From the NCBI RefSeq assembly GCF_003217295.1, contig NZ_QJTJ01000012.1, positions 36,215 through 100,214 on the forward strand: DNA of 64,000 nucleotides, read 5' to 3'. Source of the DNA: Ureibacillus chungkukjangi (GTDB lineage Bacteria; Bacillota; Bacilli; Bacillales_A; Planococcaceae). Every line of letters begins with the position of its first letter. Within the stretch, counting starts at the first letter, position 1. The notes below the pieces were generated by a model. The model saw only the letters and a list, made by a program, of their open reading frames with translations. It did not search any database and was not told where the DNA came from. Below are positions 1-8,883 of this stretch, one piece after another. Position numbers and translations under genes: made by a program.

Positions 1-213
1 TAAGTTTTCATCCCCACAATAATAATAGGTTTCTATAAATCTCGAAAAAATAAATCGTTTTAACTTCCAATTTGGACTAGATGCGATTCTAATTTGTAAA
101 TTAGCGACATAAAATGTGATACGGACACTAAGTTGAAGTCCTTTGAATGAACGCCTACTAACCGATGCTTCATTCAACATCTAAAAATATAGCTAATATG
201 GGGAGGAATAAAT

Positions 214-480
214 GTGGATTCATTAAAAGTATCGTCTCGCTCTAATCCAAATTCTGTTGCAGGTGCGCTTGTTGCTGTTATTCGAGAGCAAGGGTATGCA
301 GAAATGCAAGCTGTAGGTGCAGGTGCATTAAATCAGGCAGTAAAGGCAGTTGCGATTGCACGAGGTTTCGTTGCGCCAAGTGGCACGGACTTAATTTGTG
401 CACCCGCGTTCGCAGATATCACTATCGGTGGGGAAGATCGCACGGCATTAAAGTTAGTCGTTGAAAAAAGAACTCGATAA
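214..480 (+). CDS. spoVS: Stage V sporulation protein S
   Basis: This 88-residue protein is nearly the length of the Bacillus SpoVS family (about 86 aa). It carries the family's small Alba-like fold signature: an opening LKVSSRSNPNSVAGALVAVIRE, a central QAVGAGALNQAVKAVAIARG and a final LKLVVEKR strand. SpoVS is a DNA/RNA-binding-type protein that affects septation timing and progress to stage V of sporulation. Translation starts at a GTG seven bases after a strong GGGGAGGA ribosome site. An overlapping ATG two bases earlier is out of frame and closes within five codons. The gene stands alone, upstream of the 2-oxoacid oxidoreductase, as in many bacilli. I saw no convincing sigma-H promoter in the 213 bases upstream. 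Confidence 0.95.
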   Translation: MDSLKVSSRSNPNSVAGALVAVIREQGYAEMQAVGAGALNQAVKAVAIARGFVAPSGTDLICAPAFADITIGGEDRTALKLVVEKRTR

Positions 481-496
481 ACGTTTAAAAAGTTGG

Positions 497-541
497 AGCC
501 CTTTCAAACCGGCAGAGATGCTGGTTTGGAGGGCTTTTTTA
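497..541 (+). terminator. Rho-independent terminator of spoVS
   Basis: An imperfect inverted repeat has arms GCCCTTTCAAACC and GGTTTGGAGGGC around a short loop, and is followed by six T residues. It lies 16 bases after the spoVS stop. Confidence 0.88.
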
Positions 542-644
542 GTGTGAATTGTGGGAGTATATTACTTTGTTTTTTATGTGCATAGATTAGATGGAAATTG
601 GAAATACATTAGAGAAGTGAAGGACAATAAGTTGATTGTAAAAA

Positions 645-1050
645 GAAAAGTGTCTTTCATTGGGTAGATGAAGAACGATAGCTTAATAGTAAACAAGAAA
701 AGTGTCTTTCATTGGGTAGATGAAGAACGATAGCTTAATAGTAAACAAGAAAAGTGTCTTTCAGCGGGTAGATGAAAAACGATAGCTTAATGGTAAACAA
801 GAAAAGTGTCTTTCATTGGGTAGATGAAGAACGATAGCTTAATAGTAAACAAGAAAAGTGTCTTTCAGCGGGTAGATGAAGGACGATAGCATGATAGTAA
901 AATAGAAAAGTGTCTTTCAGCGGGTAGATGAAGGACGATAGCTTAATAGTAAACAAGAAAAGTGTCTTTCATCCGGTAGATGAAGGACACTAGCATGATA
1001 GCAAACAAGAAAAATGTCTTTCACCGTGTAGATGAAGGACACTTTATTTG
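645..1050. repeat. 52-bp tandem hairpin array (family A, copy 1)
   Basis: Eight units begin with GAAAA(G/A)TG at 645, 697, 749, 801, 853, 905, 957 and 1009, exactly 52 bp apart. A decayed part-unit precedes them. Each unit holds a hairpin: 5' arm TGTCTTTCAT or a close variant, a 7-base loop, then a 3' arm ATGAAGAACG to ATGAAGGACA. Base pairing is best in the last two units. The array fills the region between the convergent spoVS and NERD genes. The same unit length and 5' arm recur at 36.8-40.2 kb, so the two loci are one family. No protein frame explains it. Confidence 0.9.
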
Positions 1051-1117
1051 TTGCAAGTTGATCTCTCTCTTTTAATCAATCAAAAGACTAACTAAATCTC
1101 AAAAGCTCAACTAAGTT

Positions 1118-2026
1118 TTATTCATAGTAACTCCATTGATGTACTCCGACTTTTTTGTAATTACTGCTTAAAATACGTTGCACTTTTTTTTTGCAAGCAA
1201 TAATCTTACACCATTCATAGATTCGGTTAGTCGTGATTTTCTCGTCCGGGAATAACATCTTAAATTCCTCCACACTCCTCAGAACGGCAGCTTTCACCTT
1301 TTCCTCAAATCCGCAATCGCTACAGATGCATTTGCTATGTTGGACCTCCACCGAAAACGAATGACAAGCTGAGCAAGTAATGCCCTTGCGTAGGTCTTGA
1401 TATTGGTAGGTGGGGAGCCTTTTGTAGGGGGTTTCGTTTTCATTTAATGAAAGTAATTTTGCGGCTAACTGTTGTTGCTTTTTGCCTAATGGGGTTTGGA
1501 TTGAATTAAATTTTTGTATGAAACGGTCGAGCTGATTTGCAAAGAGTATCGGTTTATCCATAGGAGCCTGATATAAAACAAATTTAGGGTTGATGAAGAT
1601 CACTGAAGACTGAATCGAAATGGGGAAATCTAATTTTTGTAAAAGCTGACGTAGCAGGGAGGTTGCTCGTTCTAACTGCAGTAAGGGATTGGATATCTCA
1701 TTTCCGGGTTTATTTCTCGGAAAAAAGCATTCCTTTTCGTAAAAATAATCACCCTCTAAATTTTTCACTTCGAAAACATGAATTTGATTACTTAAAATCA
1801 TTAATGCATCCACTTGAAAGGTTTGATTGTTTACTTGCAGAAGTAGATCGTTCAAAACTAGACATGGACATGTAAGTTTTTCGATTAGCTGATCAAATAA
1901 TACCTCGCCTACATAGCCTTTATTGAGAGTATAGTAGGTTTGATTTGTTATGGGGGAAGGGTACCGATTTTTGAGGGCTTTTAGTAGCTTTAGCTCTGGG
2001 GATTCTGTTCGGGCTTTATAAATCAA
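1118..2026 (-). CDS. NERD-domain protein with C-terminal zinc-ribbon-like motif
   Basis: A 302-residue cytoplasmic protein. Residues about 40-150 match the NERD (nuclease-related) domain: GEVLFDQLIEKL, then a core strand VDALMILSNQIHVFEVKNLEGDYFY with the D...ExK pattern of restriction-endonuclease-like folds. The C-terminal third has CSACHSFSVEV...CICSDCG, a likely zinc site with two CxxC/CxC pairs. NERD proteins are presumed nucleases or DNA-processing factors; substrate and role here are unknown. It starts at TTG, about ten bases after AAAGGA. It lies directly downstream (in genome order) of the family-A hairpin array, and a second NERD gene at 13.7 kb is also array-flanked. Domain call is firm; function is not. 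Confidence 0.8.
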   Translation of the reverse strand: MIYKARTESPELKLLKALKNRYPSPITNQTYYTLNKGYVGEVLFDQLIEKLTCPCLVLNDLLLQVNNQTFQVDALMILSNQIHVFEVKNLEGDYFYEKECFFPRNKPGNEISNPLLQLERATSLLRQLLQKLDFPISIQSSVIFINPKFVLYQAPMDKPILFANQLDRFIQKFNSIQTPLGKKQQQLAAKLLSLNENETPYKRLPTYQYQDLRKGITCSACHSFSVEVQHSKCICSDCGFEEKVKAAVLRSVEEFKMLFPDEKITTNRIYEWCKIIACKKKVQRILSSNYKKVGVHQWSYYE

Positions 2027-2340
2027 ATTGTTTAAGTCCTTTCGCTAGGTTATTAGATACCTATATTTTAGTAAAAAAATTACCTAAAATCTAACAAATC
2101 TCCAAAATAATTTTTTACTATGGAAAAATAAATGAAAATTAGGATATTGGTAAAATTTTCTTCTAATCTAATCAAGCTCATACTAAGCGCTGACTAATGT
2201 CAACAATCTCGTGAACTTACTTTCCGTCAAAGGTCTGATTTTAAAGAAAATCCAGTATTTACGATAGTTTATGAGATTTGTTCGTGTTAAACTAATGAAG
2301 GAAAAAAAGATATAAAAACCGTTTTTAAGGAGTTGTTATT
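2027..2340. other. Divergent intergenic region
   Basis: This 314-base AT-rich spacer separates the reverse-strand NERD gene from the oxidoreductase operon and should carry both promoters. I see a clear AAGGAG ribosome site eight bases before the downstream ATG, but no promoter pair close enough to consensus to name and no strong dyad. Confidence 0.5.
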
Positions 2341-4080
2341 ATGTTACATCAGCTTTCGTGGAAAGTCGGTGGGCAGCAAGGTGAAGGTATTGAGAGTACG
2401 GGTGAAATTTTCTCAATGGCTATGAATCGTTTAGGTTACCACCTATACGGCTATCGTCATTTCTCTTCACGCATTAAAGGTGGCCATACGAATAATAAAA
2501 TTACAGTTCGTCCAACAGAGGTACGTTCTATTGCGGACGATTTAGATATATTAGTAGCATTTGACCAAGAAACAATCGAGGTTAACTACAAAGAGCTTAC
2601 AGAAAAAAGTATTATTCTAGCGGATGCAAAGTTCAAGCCGGTTCAGCCAGAAGATTCAAAAGCTCCTGTTTTCATCGTTCCATTTACTGAAATTGCAACA
2701 GAATTAGGAACGTCACTTATGAAAAACATGGTTGCCATTGGCTCGACAGCGGCATTATTAAACTTAAATACTTCTGTATTCCAAAGCCTAGTCGATGAAA
2801 TCTTCGGACGCAAAGGTGAAGAAGTCGTTAAGAAAAACATGGAGGCAATCCAACAAGGATATGACATCATGAGTGAGCTTCTAGGCGATCGCGTTGGTGA
2901 ATGGGAGCTTGCTCCAGCTGATGGAAAACGCCGTATGTTCATGATCGGGAACGATGCAATCGCTTTAGGAGCACTTGCAGCAGGTTCACGCTTCATGGCA
3001 GCTTATCCAATTACACCGGCTTCTGAAATTATGGAATACTTAATCAAAAAGCTCCCAAAATTTGGTGGTGCAGTTATCCAAACAGAGGACGAAATCGCAG
3101 CAGCAACAATGGCAATCGGTGCAAACTACGGTGGCGTGCGTTCATTCACAGCTTCAGCTGGTCCTGGTCTATCACTTATGATGGAAGCAATCGGGTTGTC
3201 AGGTATGACTGAGCAGCCATTAGTAATTGTGGATACACAACGTGGAGGTCCATCAACTGGTCTTCCAACAAAGCAAGAACAGTCAGATCTTATGGCGATG
3301 CTATACGGTACACACGGTGAAATTCCGAAAGTGGTAATCGCGCCTTCAACATTGGAAGAAGCGTTCTTCGATACAATCCAAGCATTTAACATAGCTGAGG
3401 AATTACAATTACCTGTCATCATCATGACAGATTTACAATTATCACTTGGTAAGCAAACGACTGAACCATTTGACTATAGTAAAATCGAAATTCGTCGGGG
3501 GAAAATTGCCTTCGAGGATCTTGAGCCAACAGAAAACAAAGATTACTTCAAGCGTTATGAAAATACAGAAGACGGCGTTTCTACACGTGTATTACCAGGT
3601 ACTGAAAACGGAATTCACCACGTTACTGGTGTTGAGCATGACGAAACTGGTAAGCCAAGTGAATCTGCAGGGAACCGTCAAGTTCAAATGGACAAACGTT
3701 TCCGCAAGCTAGAGAAGCTAAATTTCGATACGCCAGTTTATGTGAATGCACCTCATGATGAAGCGGATGTGTTATTAGTAGGATTTAACTCAACTCGCGG
3801 TGCACTTGAAGAAGTGCAGGAGCGTTTAACTACTGAAGGCAAGAAGGTAAACCACGCACATATTCGTTTACTATTCCCATTCCCATCAGAGGAAATGGCT
3901 GCATTAGTAAATGGTGCGAAAAAGGTTATCGTTGTGGAAAACAACAAAACAGCTCAGCTTGCGAATATTATGAAGTTAAATATTGGCGGTCACAGCAAAA
4001 CTCACAGCATCACGAAATATGACGGTACACCGTTCCTACCTCGTGAGCTAGAAAATAAAGTAAAGGAGCTGCTTGACTAA
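2341..4080 (+). CDS. korA: 2-oxoacid:acceptor oxidoreductase, alpha subunit (gamma-alpha fusion)
   Basis: 579 residues. The first about 190 residues form the gamma domain (WKVGGQQGEGIESTGEIFSMAMNRLGYH, then FSSRIKGGHTNNKI). From about 200 comes the pyruvate:ferredoxin-oxidoreductase alpha domain (GNDAIALGALAAGSRFMAAYPITPASEIMEYL, then GGPSTGLPTKQEQSDL). With the beta subunit it decarboxylates a 2-oxoacid, most likely 2-oxoglutarate, to the acyl-CoA and passes electrons to ferredoxin. The beta start codon overlaps the last base of this gene, so the two are translationally coupled. Bacilli commonly carry this pair between spoVS and miaB. The 2-oxoglutarate preference is by family analogy; the sequence does not prove it. 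Confidence 0.9.
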   Translation: MLHQLSWKVGGQQGEGIESTGEIFSMAMNRLGYHLYGYRHFSSRIKGGHTNNKITVRPTEVRSIADDLDILVAFDQETIEVNYKELTEKSIILADAKFKPVQPEDSKAPVFIVPFTEIATELGTSLMKNMVAIGSTAALLNLNTSVFQSLVDEIFGRKGEEVVKKNMEAIQQGYDIMSELLGDRVGEWELAPADGKRRMFMIGNDAIALGALAAGSRFMAAYPITPASEIMEYLIKKLPKFGGAVIQTEDEIAAATMAIGANYGGVRSFTASAGPGLSLMMEAIGLSGMTEQPLVIVDTQRGGPSTGLPTKQEQSDLMAMLYGTHGEIPKVVIAPSTLEEAFFDTIQAFNIAEELQLPVIIMTDLQLSLGKQTTEPFDYSKIEIRRGKIAFEDLEPTENKDYFKRYENTEDGVSTRVLPGTENGIHHVTGVEHDETGKPSESAGNRQVQMDKRFRKLEKLNFDTPVYVNAPHDEADVLLVGFNSTRGALEEVQERLTTEGKKVNHAHIRLLFPFPSEEMAALVNGAKKVIVVENNKTAQLANIMKLNIGGHSKTHSITKYDGTPFLPRELENKVKELLD

Positions 4081-4946
4081 TGGCAACTTTTAAAGATTTT
4101 CGTAACTCAGTGAAACCAAACTGGTGCCCAGGCTGTGGTGACTTTTCAGTACAAGCAGCAATTCAACGTGCTTCAGCAAATGTTGGCATCGAGCCACATG
4201 AATTAGCAGTTGTTGCTGGGATCGGCTGTTCAGGTCGTATCGCTGGTTACATCAACTCATACGGATTCCACGGAATTCACGGTCGTGCGTTACCAATCGC
4301 ACAAGGTCTGAAAATGGCCAACCGTGATCTAAACGTAATCGCGTCAGGTGGAGATGGAGATGGATTTGCCATTGGTATGGCACATACAGTACATGCCATC
4401 CGTCGTAACATCGACGTAACTTATGTAGTAATGGATAACCAAATCTATGGTTTAACAAAAGGGCAAACTTCTCCACGTTCAGCACAAGGTTTCATCACGA
4501 AATCGACTCCTGGTGGGGCAATCGAGCCATCATTAAAACCGTTGGAAGTAGCATTATCTGCTGGGGCAACATTCGTAGCACAAGGCTTCTCAACTGACAT
4601 TAAAGAGTTAACAGCTTTAATCGAAGCTGGTATCCAGCACAAAGGATTCTCTTTCATCAACGTGTTCAGCCCATGTGTAACTTACAACAAAATCAACACA
4701 TATGAATGGTTCAAAGAGAACCTAACAAAGCTAGCTGACATCGAAGGCTATGACCCTCAAAACAGAGAGCTAGCAATGCAAACAGTCATGGAAAAAGAAG
4801 GCCTAGTAACGGGTATTATCTACCAAGACCTAGAAACAAAGTCATACCAAGAAAAAGTTCCTGGCTACTCAGAACAACCACTTTCTGAACTAGACATGAA
4901 CCTGGACGAAGGTCAATTTAACGATTTAGTAAAAGAATTTATGTAA
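4080..4946 (+). CDS. korB: 2-oxoacid:acceptor oxidoreductase, beta subunit (TPP-binding)
   Basis: 288 residues. It binds thiamine diphosphate through GDGDGFAIG (residues 91-99) and MDNQIYGLTKGQ (118-129). Cysteines for the single 4Fe-4S cluster are visible as WCPGCG (C16, C19), GIGCSGR (C50) and SPCVTYN (C199). There is no added ferredoxin-like domain, so electrons must leave to a separate ferredoxin. Its ATG overlaps the TAA of the alpha gene, and a terminator follows within ten bases, closing a two-gene operon. Length and motifs are complete. Confidence 0.92.
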   Translation: MATFKDFRNSVKPNWCPGCGDFSVQAAIQRASANVGIEPHELAVVAGIGCSGRIAGYINSYGFHGIHGRALPIAQGLKMANRDLNVIASGGDGDGFAIGMAHTVHAIRRNIDVTYVVMDNQIYGLTKGQTSPRSAQGFITKSTPGGAIEPSLKPLEVALSAGATFVAQGFSTDIKELTALIEAGIQHKGFSFINVFSPCVTYNKINTYEWFKENLTKLADIEGYDPQNRELAMQTVMEKEGLVTGIIYQDLETKSYQEKVPGYSEQPLSELDMNLDEGQFNDLVKEFM

Positions 4947-4951
4947 GTAAG

Positions 4952-4984
4952 AGGCTCCCATCATTTTTGGTGGGAGTTTTTTTA
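4952..4984 (+). terminator. Terminator of korAB
   Basis: GGCTCCCATCA and TGGTGGGAGTT pair around a TTTT loop, followed by a run of seven or more T residues. Confidence 0.9.
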
Positions 4985-5203
4985 TTTGCTTGGGGACACC
5001 CACTTTCTTCAATAATCAAGCCACTTTCAAATCCACAAGGCAAAAATTTATTAAAGTCACAAACTTTTATCACCCAGAGCATGCTCATTCTTCCACACGA
5101 ATCCCGCAATAACAAACCTTGTTCAATTTACCAAAACAATGAATCGTCATCCTATTATTGGTTAAGCTAAAGATGATTCTTACTAGAGGATTGAGGAATT
5201 AAA

Positions 5204-6547
5204 ATGTCTTCAAAGGATAGCATCAAGTGGATATATGATCAGTTCAAGGATACGAATGAATTAATCGAAAAGAACATGGAATACGATAATAAACATCTTT
5301 TGCTGTTTTATATAAAATCGCTTATTGATATGGATATGCTTGAAAAGTTTGTGATTAAACCCTTCTTTGAGATGTCATCGGAGGAGCAGCTTAATTTATA
5401 TTTGCACGCATTGCCGCAGTTTCAGGAGATTACATCAAAAGAACAGGTACAGCTGGAAGTGATGAAGGGCAATACTTTAATTGTCATTCAAAATGAATAT
5501 TACTTGCTTGATTTTAGATTATCGAAAAACGACGAGGTTAATCAAACATCCATCGAGACCACGATTCATGGGTCTCAGCTTGCCTTCAGTGATAACCTGG
5601 CAACCAACATTAATATCATCCGAACAAACTATCACCAGCCTTCCTTAACGGTTGAGTATATTGTTGAAGGAGAAGTGAACCAGCATAAAGTTGCGATTAT
5701 CTATGATAAAGATAAAGTGAAAACCAATGTTTTGGATACCATTCGAGAAAAGCTTCAAAAGGTTGATAAACAGCTCATTTCGTCAACAACTCAATTGAAT
5801 AACTATATAAACGATAAGCCCATCACGATTTTCCCTCAAATGATTATGACTGAACGTCCCGATCGAATCATCTACAATTTGGCCGGGGGTAAAGTTATTC
5901 TTTTTGTAGATGGAAACCCGCAAGCAGTGGCAACGCCAGCAGTATTTTTCGATTTCATGACAACCATGGAAGATAATTATCATACTTTCGTGATTTCCTT
6001 ATTTTTAAGGATACTTCGCTACGCGGGACTATTTCTAAGTCTTCTTCTACCTGCTGTTTATGTAGGAGTTACTTCATTTACTCCTGAAGTATTCCGAACT
6101 GAATTGGCCTTGACGGTAGCAGGAAGTCGAGTCGGGGTTCCCTTTTCTTCCTTTATAGAAGTTTTGTTCATGCTGTTTTTTATGGAATTACTATTGGAGG
6201 CCAGTATTCGACTGCCAAAAGCAGTGAGTGCGACTGCTACTACAGTAGGAGGTCTGATTCTTGGGACGGCTGTTACGGAAGCATCGCTTGCATCCAATAT
6301 TATGGTTATTATCGTTTCGGCTGTAGCTATCTCGACCTTTGTTATTCCAGTAAACGAAATGGCATTTTCAATAAGGGTTGTTCGATTATTACTGATACTA
6401 ATTACAAGCGTATTTGGTTTGGCCGGTTTAGTATTAGGCTTTTTCGTATTACTGATGTATTTAGTCAACATGGATAGTTTTGGAGAGCCATATTTGAGAA
6501 TATATGCCTTCTCGAAAAACAAGAAAAGCTCGGAGGAGAAAACGTGA
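5204..6547 (+). CDS. Spore germination receptor subunit A (GerAA family)
   Basis: 447 residues. The soluble N-terminal half (1 to about 265) ends with the family hallmark PDRIIYNLAGGKVILFVDGNPQAVATP. It is followed by hydrophobic segments (FLRILRYAGLFLSLLLPAVYVG, IEVLFMLFFMELLLEASIRLP, TTVGGLILGTAVTEA and a final long span). GerAA proteins form the nutrient-gated channel part of inner-membrane germinant receptors in the spore. It is shorter than B. subtilis GerAA (about 480 aa) but complete, with ribosome site GAGGAATT before ATG. It overlaps gerAB by four bases (ATGA-like coupling through GTG). The nutrient ligand cannot be told from sequence. Confidence 0.92.
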   Translation: MSSKDSIKWIYDQFKDTNELIEKNMEYDNKHLLLFYIKSLIDMDMLEKFVIKPFFEMSSEEQLNLYLHALPQFQEITSKEQVQLEVMKGNTLIVIQNEYYLLDFRLSKNDEVNQTSIETTIHGSQLAFSDNLATNINIIRTNYHQPSLTVEYIVEGEVNQHKVAIIYDKDKVKTNVLDTIREKLQKVDKQLISSTTQLNNYINDKPITIFPQMIMTERPDRIIYNLAGGKVILFVDGNPQAVATPAVFFDFMTTMEDNYHTFVISLFLRILRYAGLFLSLLLPAVYVGVTSFTPEVFRTELALTVAGSRVGVPFSSFIEVLFMLFFMELLLEASIRLPKAVSATATTVGGLILGTAVTEASLASNIMVIIVSAVAISTFVIPVNEMAFSIRVVRLLLILITSVFGLAGLVLGFFVLLMYLVNMDSFGEPYLRIYAFSKNKKSSEEKT

Positions 6548-7659
6548 GCCGATATTATTACTACTTAATATTGATTAATATGGTGGCCAATATTATCGCT
6601 TCAGTGCCAGCGATTCTGTTCCAATATCATAAGGATGGGGCGGTTTCTTCGATGATATTTGGGATAGTTGCGGGTACTATTCTCGTCACTGTTTATACAC
6701 GTTTTTTTAATGCCTTTCCAGGGATGACATTACCTGATTTATTAAAGAAAACGACCTCTAAATGGTTCTACAAGCCATTTTTGGTTTTATTGGCTGTAAT
6801 GTGGTTTTTGGCAGGATTAATAACGTTAGTAACATTTACCTTCCTTCTAATACGATATGTTACTCCCGAGATGCCAATTACCCAAATTAGTCTGACACTT
6901 ATATTATCTGTCATTTTTGGGTGTCTCATGAGGACTGACCGTGTGTTATATACTGTTGAACTTGTATTGTTACTTACTTTTCCATTAATTTTATTTATTT
7001 TTTACAAGGCTTATAGCAGTAAGAGTTTGAATTGGGACTTTGTTAAGGAAGCAGCATTATATGTGAATCAAATGCCGCATGTAAATTCATTCGGTGCATG
7101 CTTTTTTTTATTTCTAGGTGTAGCCAATCTATTTATCTTTAACCGATTTTTTACACAAAAACAAAAGTTCAAATTGAAGCATATTTCGATAATCGGTATT
7201 ATCGCTACCTTAACATTATTTACTACTTATTTTATCCCAATAGGATTCAACGGTTTTGAGAGCATAGATAAACTTGTTTACCCATGGATTTCAACCAGTG
7301 ATTCGTTGAGGATGGAATTTTTCATGATTGAACGTGTGCTGTTTGTTTTTCTATTCTTCTATTTGGGGATTGCTTTTTTAAGTATACTGATTCACTGGCA
7401 TGTTTCGATGGAATTTTTGAGGTTTGTTTTCAATTTAGACAATATTAAATTCAAGGGCTTTAAGGTAGGGAAATTTATCCCGGTGTCTATTTTTATAGCT
7501 ATATCCTTATTTTTAGTCCGTAGACTTAATGAATATCAATTATTCCAAATTTCCAGCACTTTATATAACGGTTTAGTAATAATTTTCCCGTTAATGATAA
7601 TACTTTTTTTCTTTATAAAAAGGAGAATGAAGGATGCCGAAGAAGCAAAACAAAACTAA
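6544..7659 (+). CDS. Spore germination permease subunit B (GerAB family)
   Basis: 371 residues, almost wholly hydrophobic with about ten membrane spans, in the endospore germination permease family (amino acid/polyamine/organocation superfamily). The opening SRYYYYLILINMVANIIASVPAILFQYHKDGAVSS and the span around SFGACFFLFLGVANLFIFNRFF are typical. GerAB subunits bind the germinant. The gene starts with GTG inside the end of gerAA and its last 26 bases overlap gerAC, so all three subunits are translated as a unit. Confidence 0.92.
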   Translation: MSRYYYYLILINMVANIIASVPAILFQYHKDGAVSSMIFGIVAGTILVTVYTRFFNAFPGMTLPDLLKKTTSKWFYKPFLVLLAVMWFLAGLITLVTFTFLLIRYVTPEMPITQISLTLILSVIFGCLMRTDRVLYTVELVLLLTFPLILFIFYKAYSSKSLNWDFVKEAALYVNQMPHVNSFGACFFLFLGVANLFIFNRFFTQKQKFKLKHISIIGIIATLTLFTTYFIPIGFNGFESIDKLVYPWISTSDSLRMEFFMIERVLFVFLFFYLGIAFLSILIHWHVSMEFLRFVFNLDNIKFKGFKVGKFIPVSIFIAISLFLVRRLNEYQLFQISSTLYNGLVIIFPLMIILFFFIKRRMKDAEEAKQN

Positions 7660-8758
7660 ATTATTTCTTCTAGTTCTAATACCGATAATTACCTTACTAT
7701 CAGGTTGCGAATTTAAGGACATAGATAAGGATGTATTTGTTTCAATGATTGGCATAGATAAGTCAGAGGAAGAGGATAAGCCCTACAAAATTACTTTGAA
7801 GCTCTACGTACCTACTGCATCTTTTAAACAATCTCCTGAACCCGAATATTCTTATATTTCGCACTCAGGGGAGACACTGACTGAGGCAATACGTATCCTG
7901 GAAACCTATTCAGACAAAGAATTGGAGTTTGGTCATACGAAGCTAATCGTAATCGGAGAGGAACTTTTAAAGGAAAATAAAGCGATGGAGTTACTGGATT
8001 TTTTAATGAGAAGACCAGATATCCAATTGATTTCCTGGGTTGCGGTTGGAAGGCCTTCTGCAGAGAAGATTGTAAAAATGATTCCTAAGGGCGAAAATGC
8101 AGCTTATCCTGCATTATTTAACTACTTTGACGGTATTGGAACAGAAAGTCAATACATTGTATCAACTTACTTATTTGATTTCGCTAGAAGAATGAAGGAA
8201 AGTAGTATAGATATAATACTACCCATTATCGAGGTTAAAAAAGAGGAGTCTCATTTCGAGGTTAATAAATCCCTAATATTTACAAATGATGGCGAGCCAC
8301 ATGAACTTGATACCTATGCTACATTGTTAGTTAACATGATATTAAAGAATGTGGAGGTTGCGGATCTTTTCGTAAAAAAAGAAGGGCACTATTTTTTTAC
8401 AAAAATAGATTCAATAAAATCCAAATATAAAGTGAAGATTCTAGACAACAATCAAGTAGAACTTGATATAAAAATACATCTAAATGGATTTATAAGTGAA
8501 TCGAAAAAGGCATTAGACCCAGAAGAATTAACTTACTATAACCAGCTATTTAAACAGGAGGGGAAAGAGAACTTTGTAGAAGCTCTTACGGAGTTGGTCA
8601 AGAATGGGTATGACCCCATTGGTTTTGGTATAGATTATAAGGCACGGACTTGGCATAATAAACGCATGACGGACGAAGAATGGGAAGAAGCGTACAAAAA
8701 TGCAAAAATTGAAGTGGAAGTTATCCCAGGATTAAAGAGTACCGGGGCAATTCAATAG
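7634..8758 (+). CDS. Spore germination lipoprotein subunit C (GerAC family)
   Basis: 374 residues with a lipoprotein signal: positive KKQNKTK, a hydrophobic stretch, then lipobox LLSGC with Cys25 to be acylated. The mature part fits the GerAC fold (FVSMIGIDKSEEEDKPYKITLKLYVPT near the start, and EAIRILETYSDKELEFGHTKLIVIGEELL). It sits on the outer face of the spore inner membrane with GerAA/GerAB. It is the last gene of the operon and a terminator follows at once. Confidence 0.92.
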   Translation: MPKKQNKTKLFLLVLIPIITLLSGCEFKDIDKDVFVSMIGIDKSEEEDKPYKITLKLYVPTASFKQSPEPEYSYISHSGETLTEAIRILETYSDKELEFGHTKLIVIGEELLKENKAMELLDFLMRRPDIQLISWVAVGRPSAEKIVKMIPKGENAAYPALFNYFDGIGTESQYIVSTYLFDFARRMKESSIDIILPIIEVKKEESHFEVNKSLIFTNDGEPHELDTYATLLVNMILKNVEVADLFVKKEGHYFFTKIDSIKSKYKVKILDNNQVELDIKIHLNGFISESKKALDPEELTYYNQLFKQEGKENFVEALTELVKNGYDPIGFGIDYKARTWHNKRMTDEEWEEAYKNAKIEVEVIPGLKSTGAIQ

Positions 8759-8763
8759 TCAAT

Positions 8764-8797
8764 CGCTTGGAGAAGGATTCTCCAGGCGTTTTTTGTA
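8764..8797 (+). terminator. Terminator of the gerA-type operon
   Basis: CGCTTGGAGAA pairs with TTCTCCAGGCG around a two-base loop, followed by six T residues. Confidence 0.9.
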
Positions 8798-8883
8798 TTT
8801 ACAAAAATTTTACATTCTATATATAGGTACTTTATAGTACTAAACTATGCTAAAAGTATTACTGCGTAGGGGAGTGCATTTAG

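Noticed and set aside
1..213. A sigma-H promoter for spoVS
   Set aside because: A TTTGAATGA resembling the -10 is present near 139, but no acceptable -35 lies at the right distance.
4967..5170. A 67-codon frame between korB and the gerA-type operon
   Set aside because: It starts inside the korAB terminator and has no ribosome site.
6058..6522. A 154-codon reverse frame
   Set aside because: It is antisense to the membrane half of the GerAA gene; the forward frame has clear family motifs.
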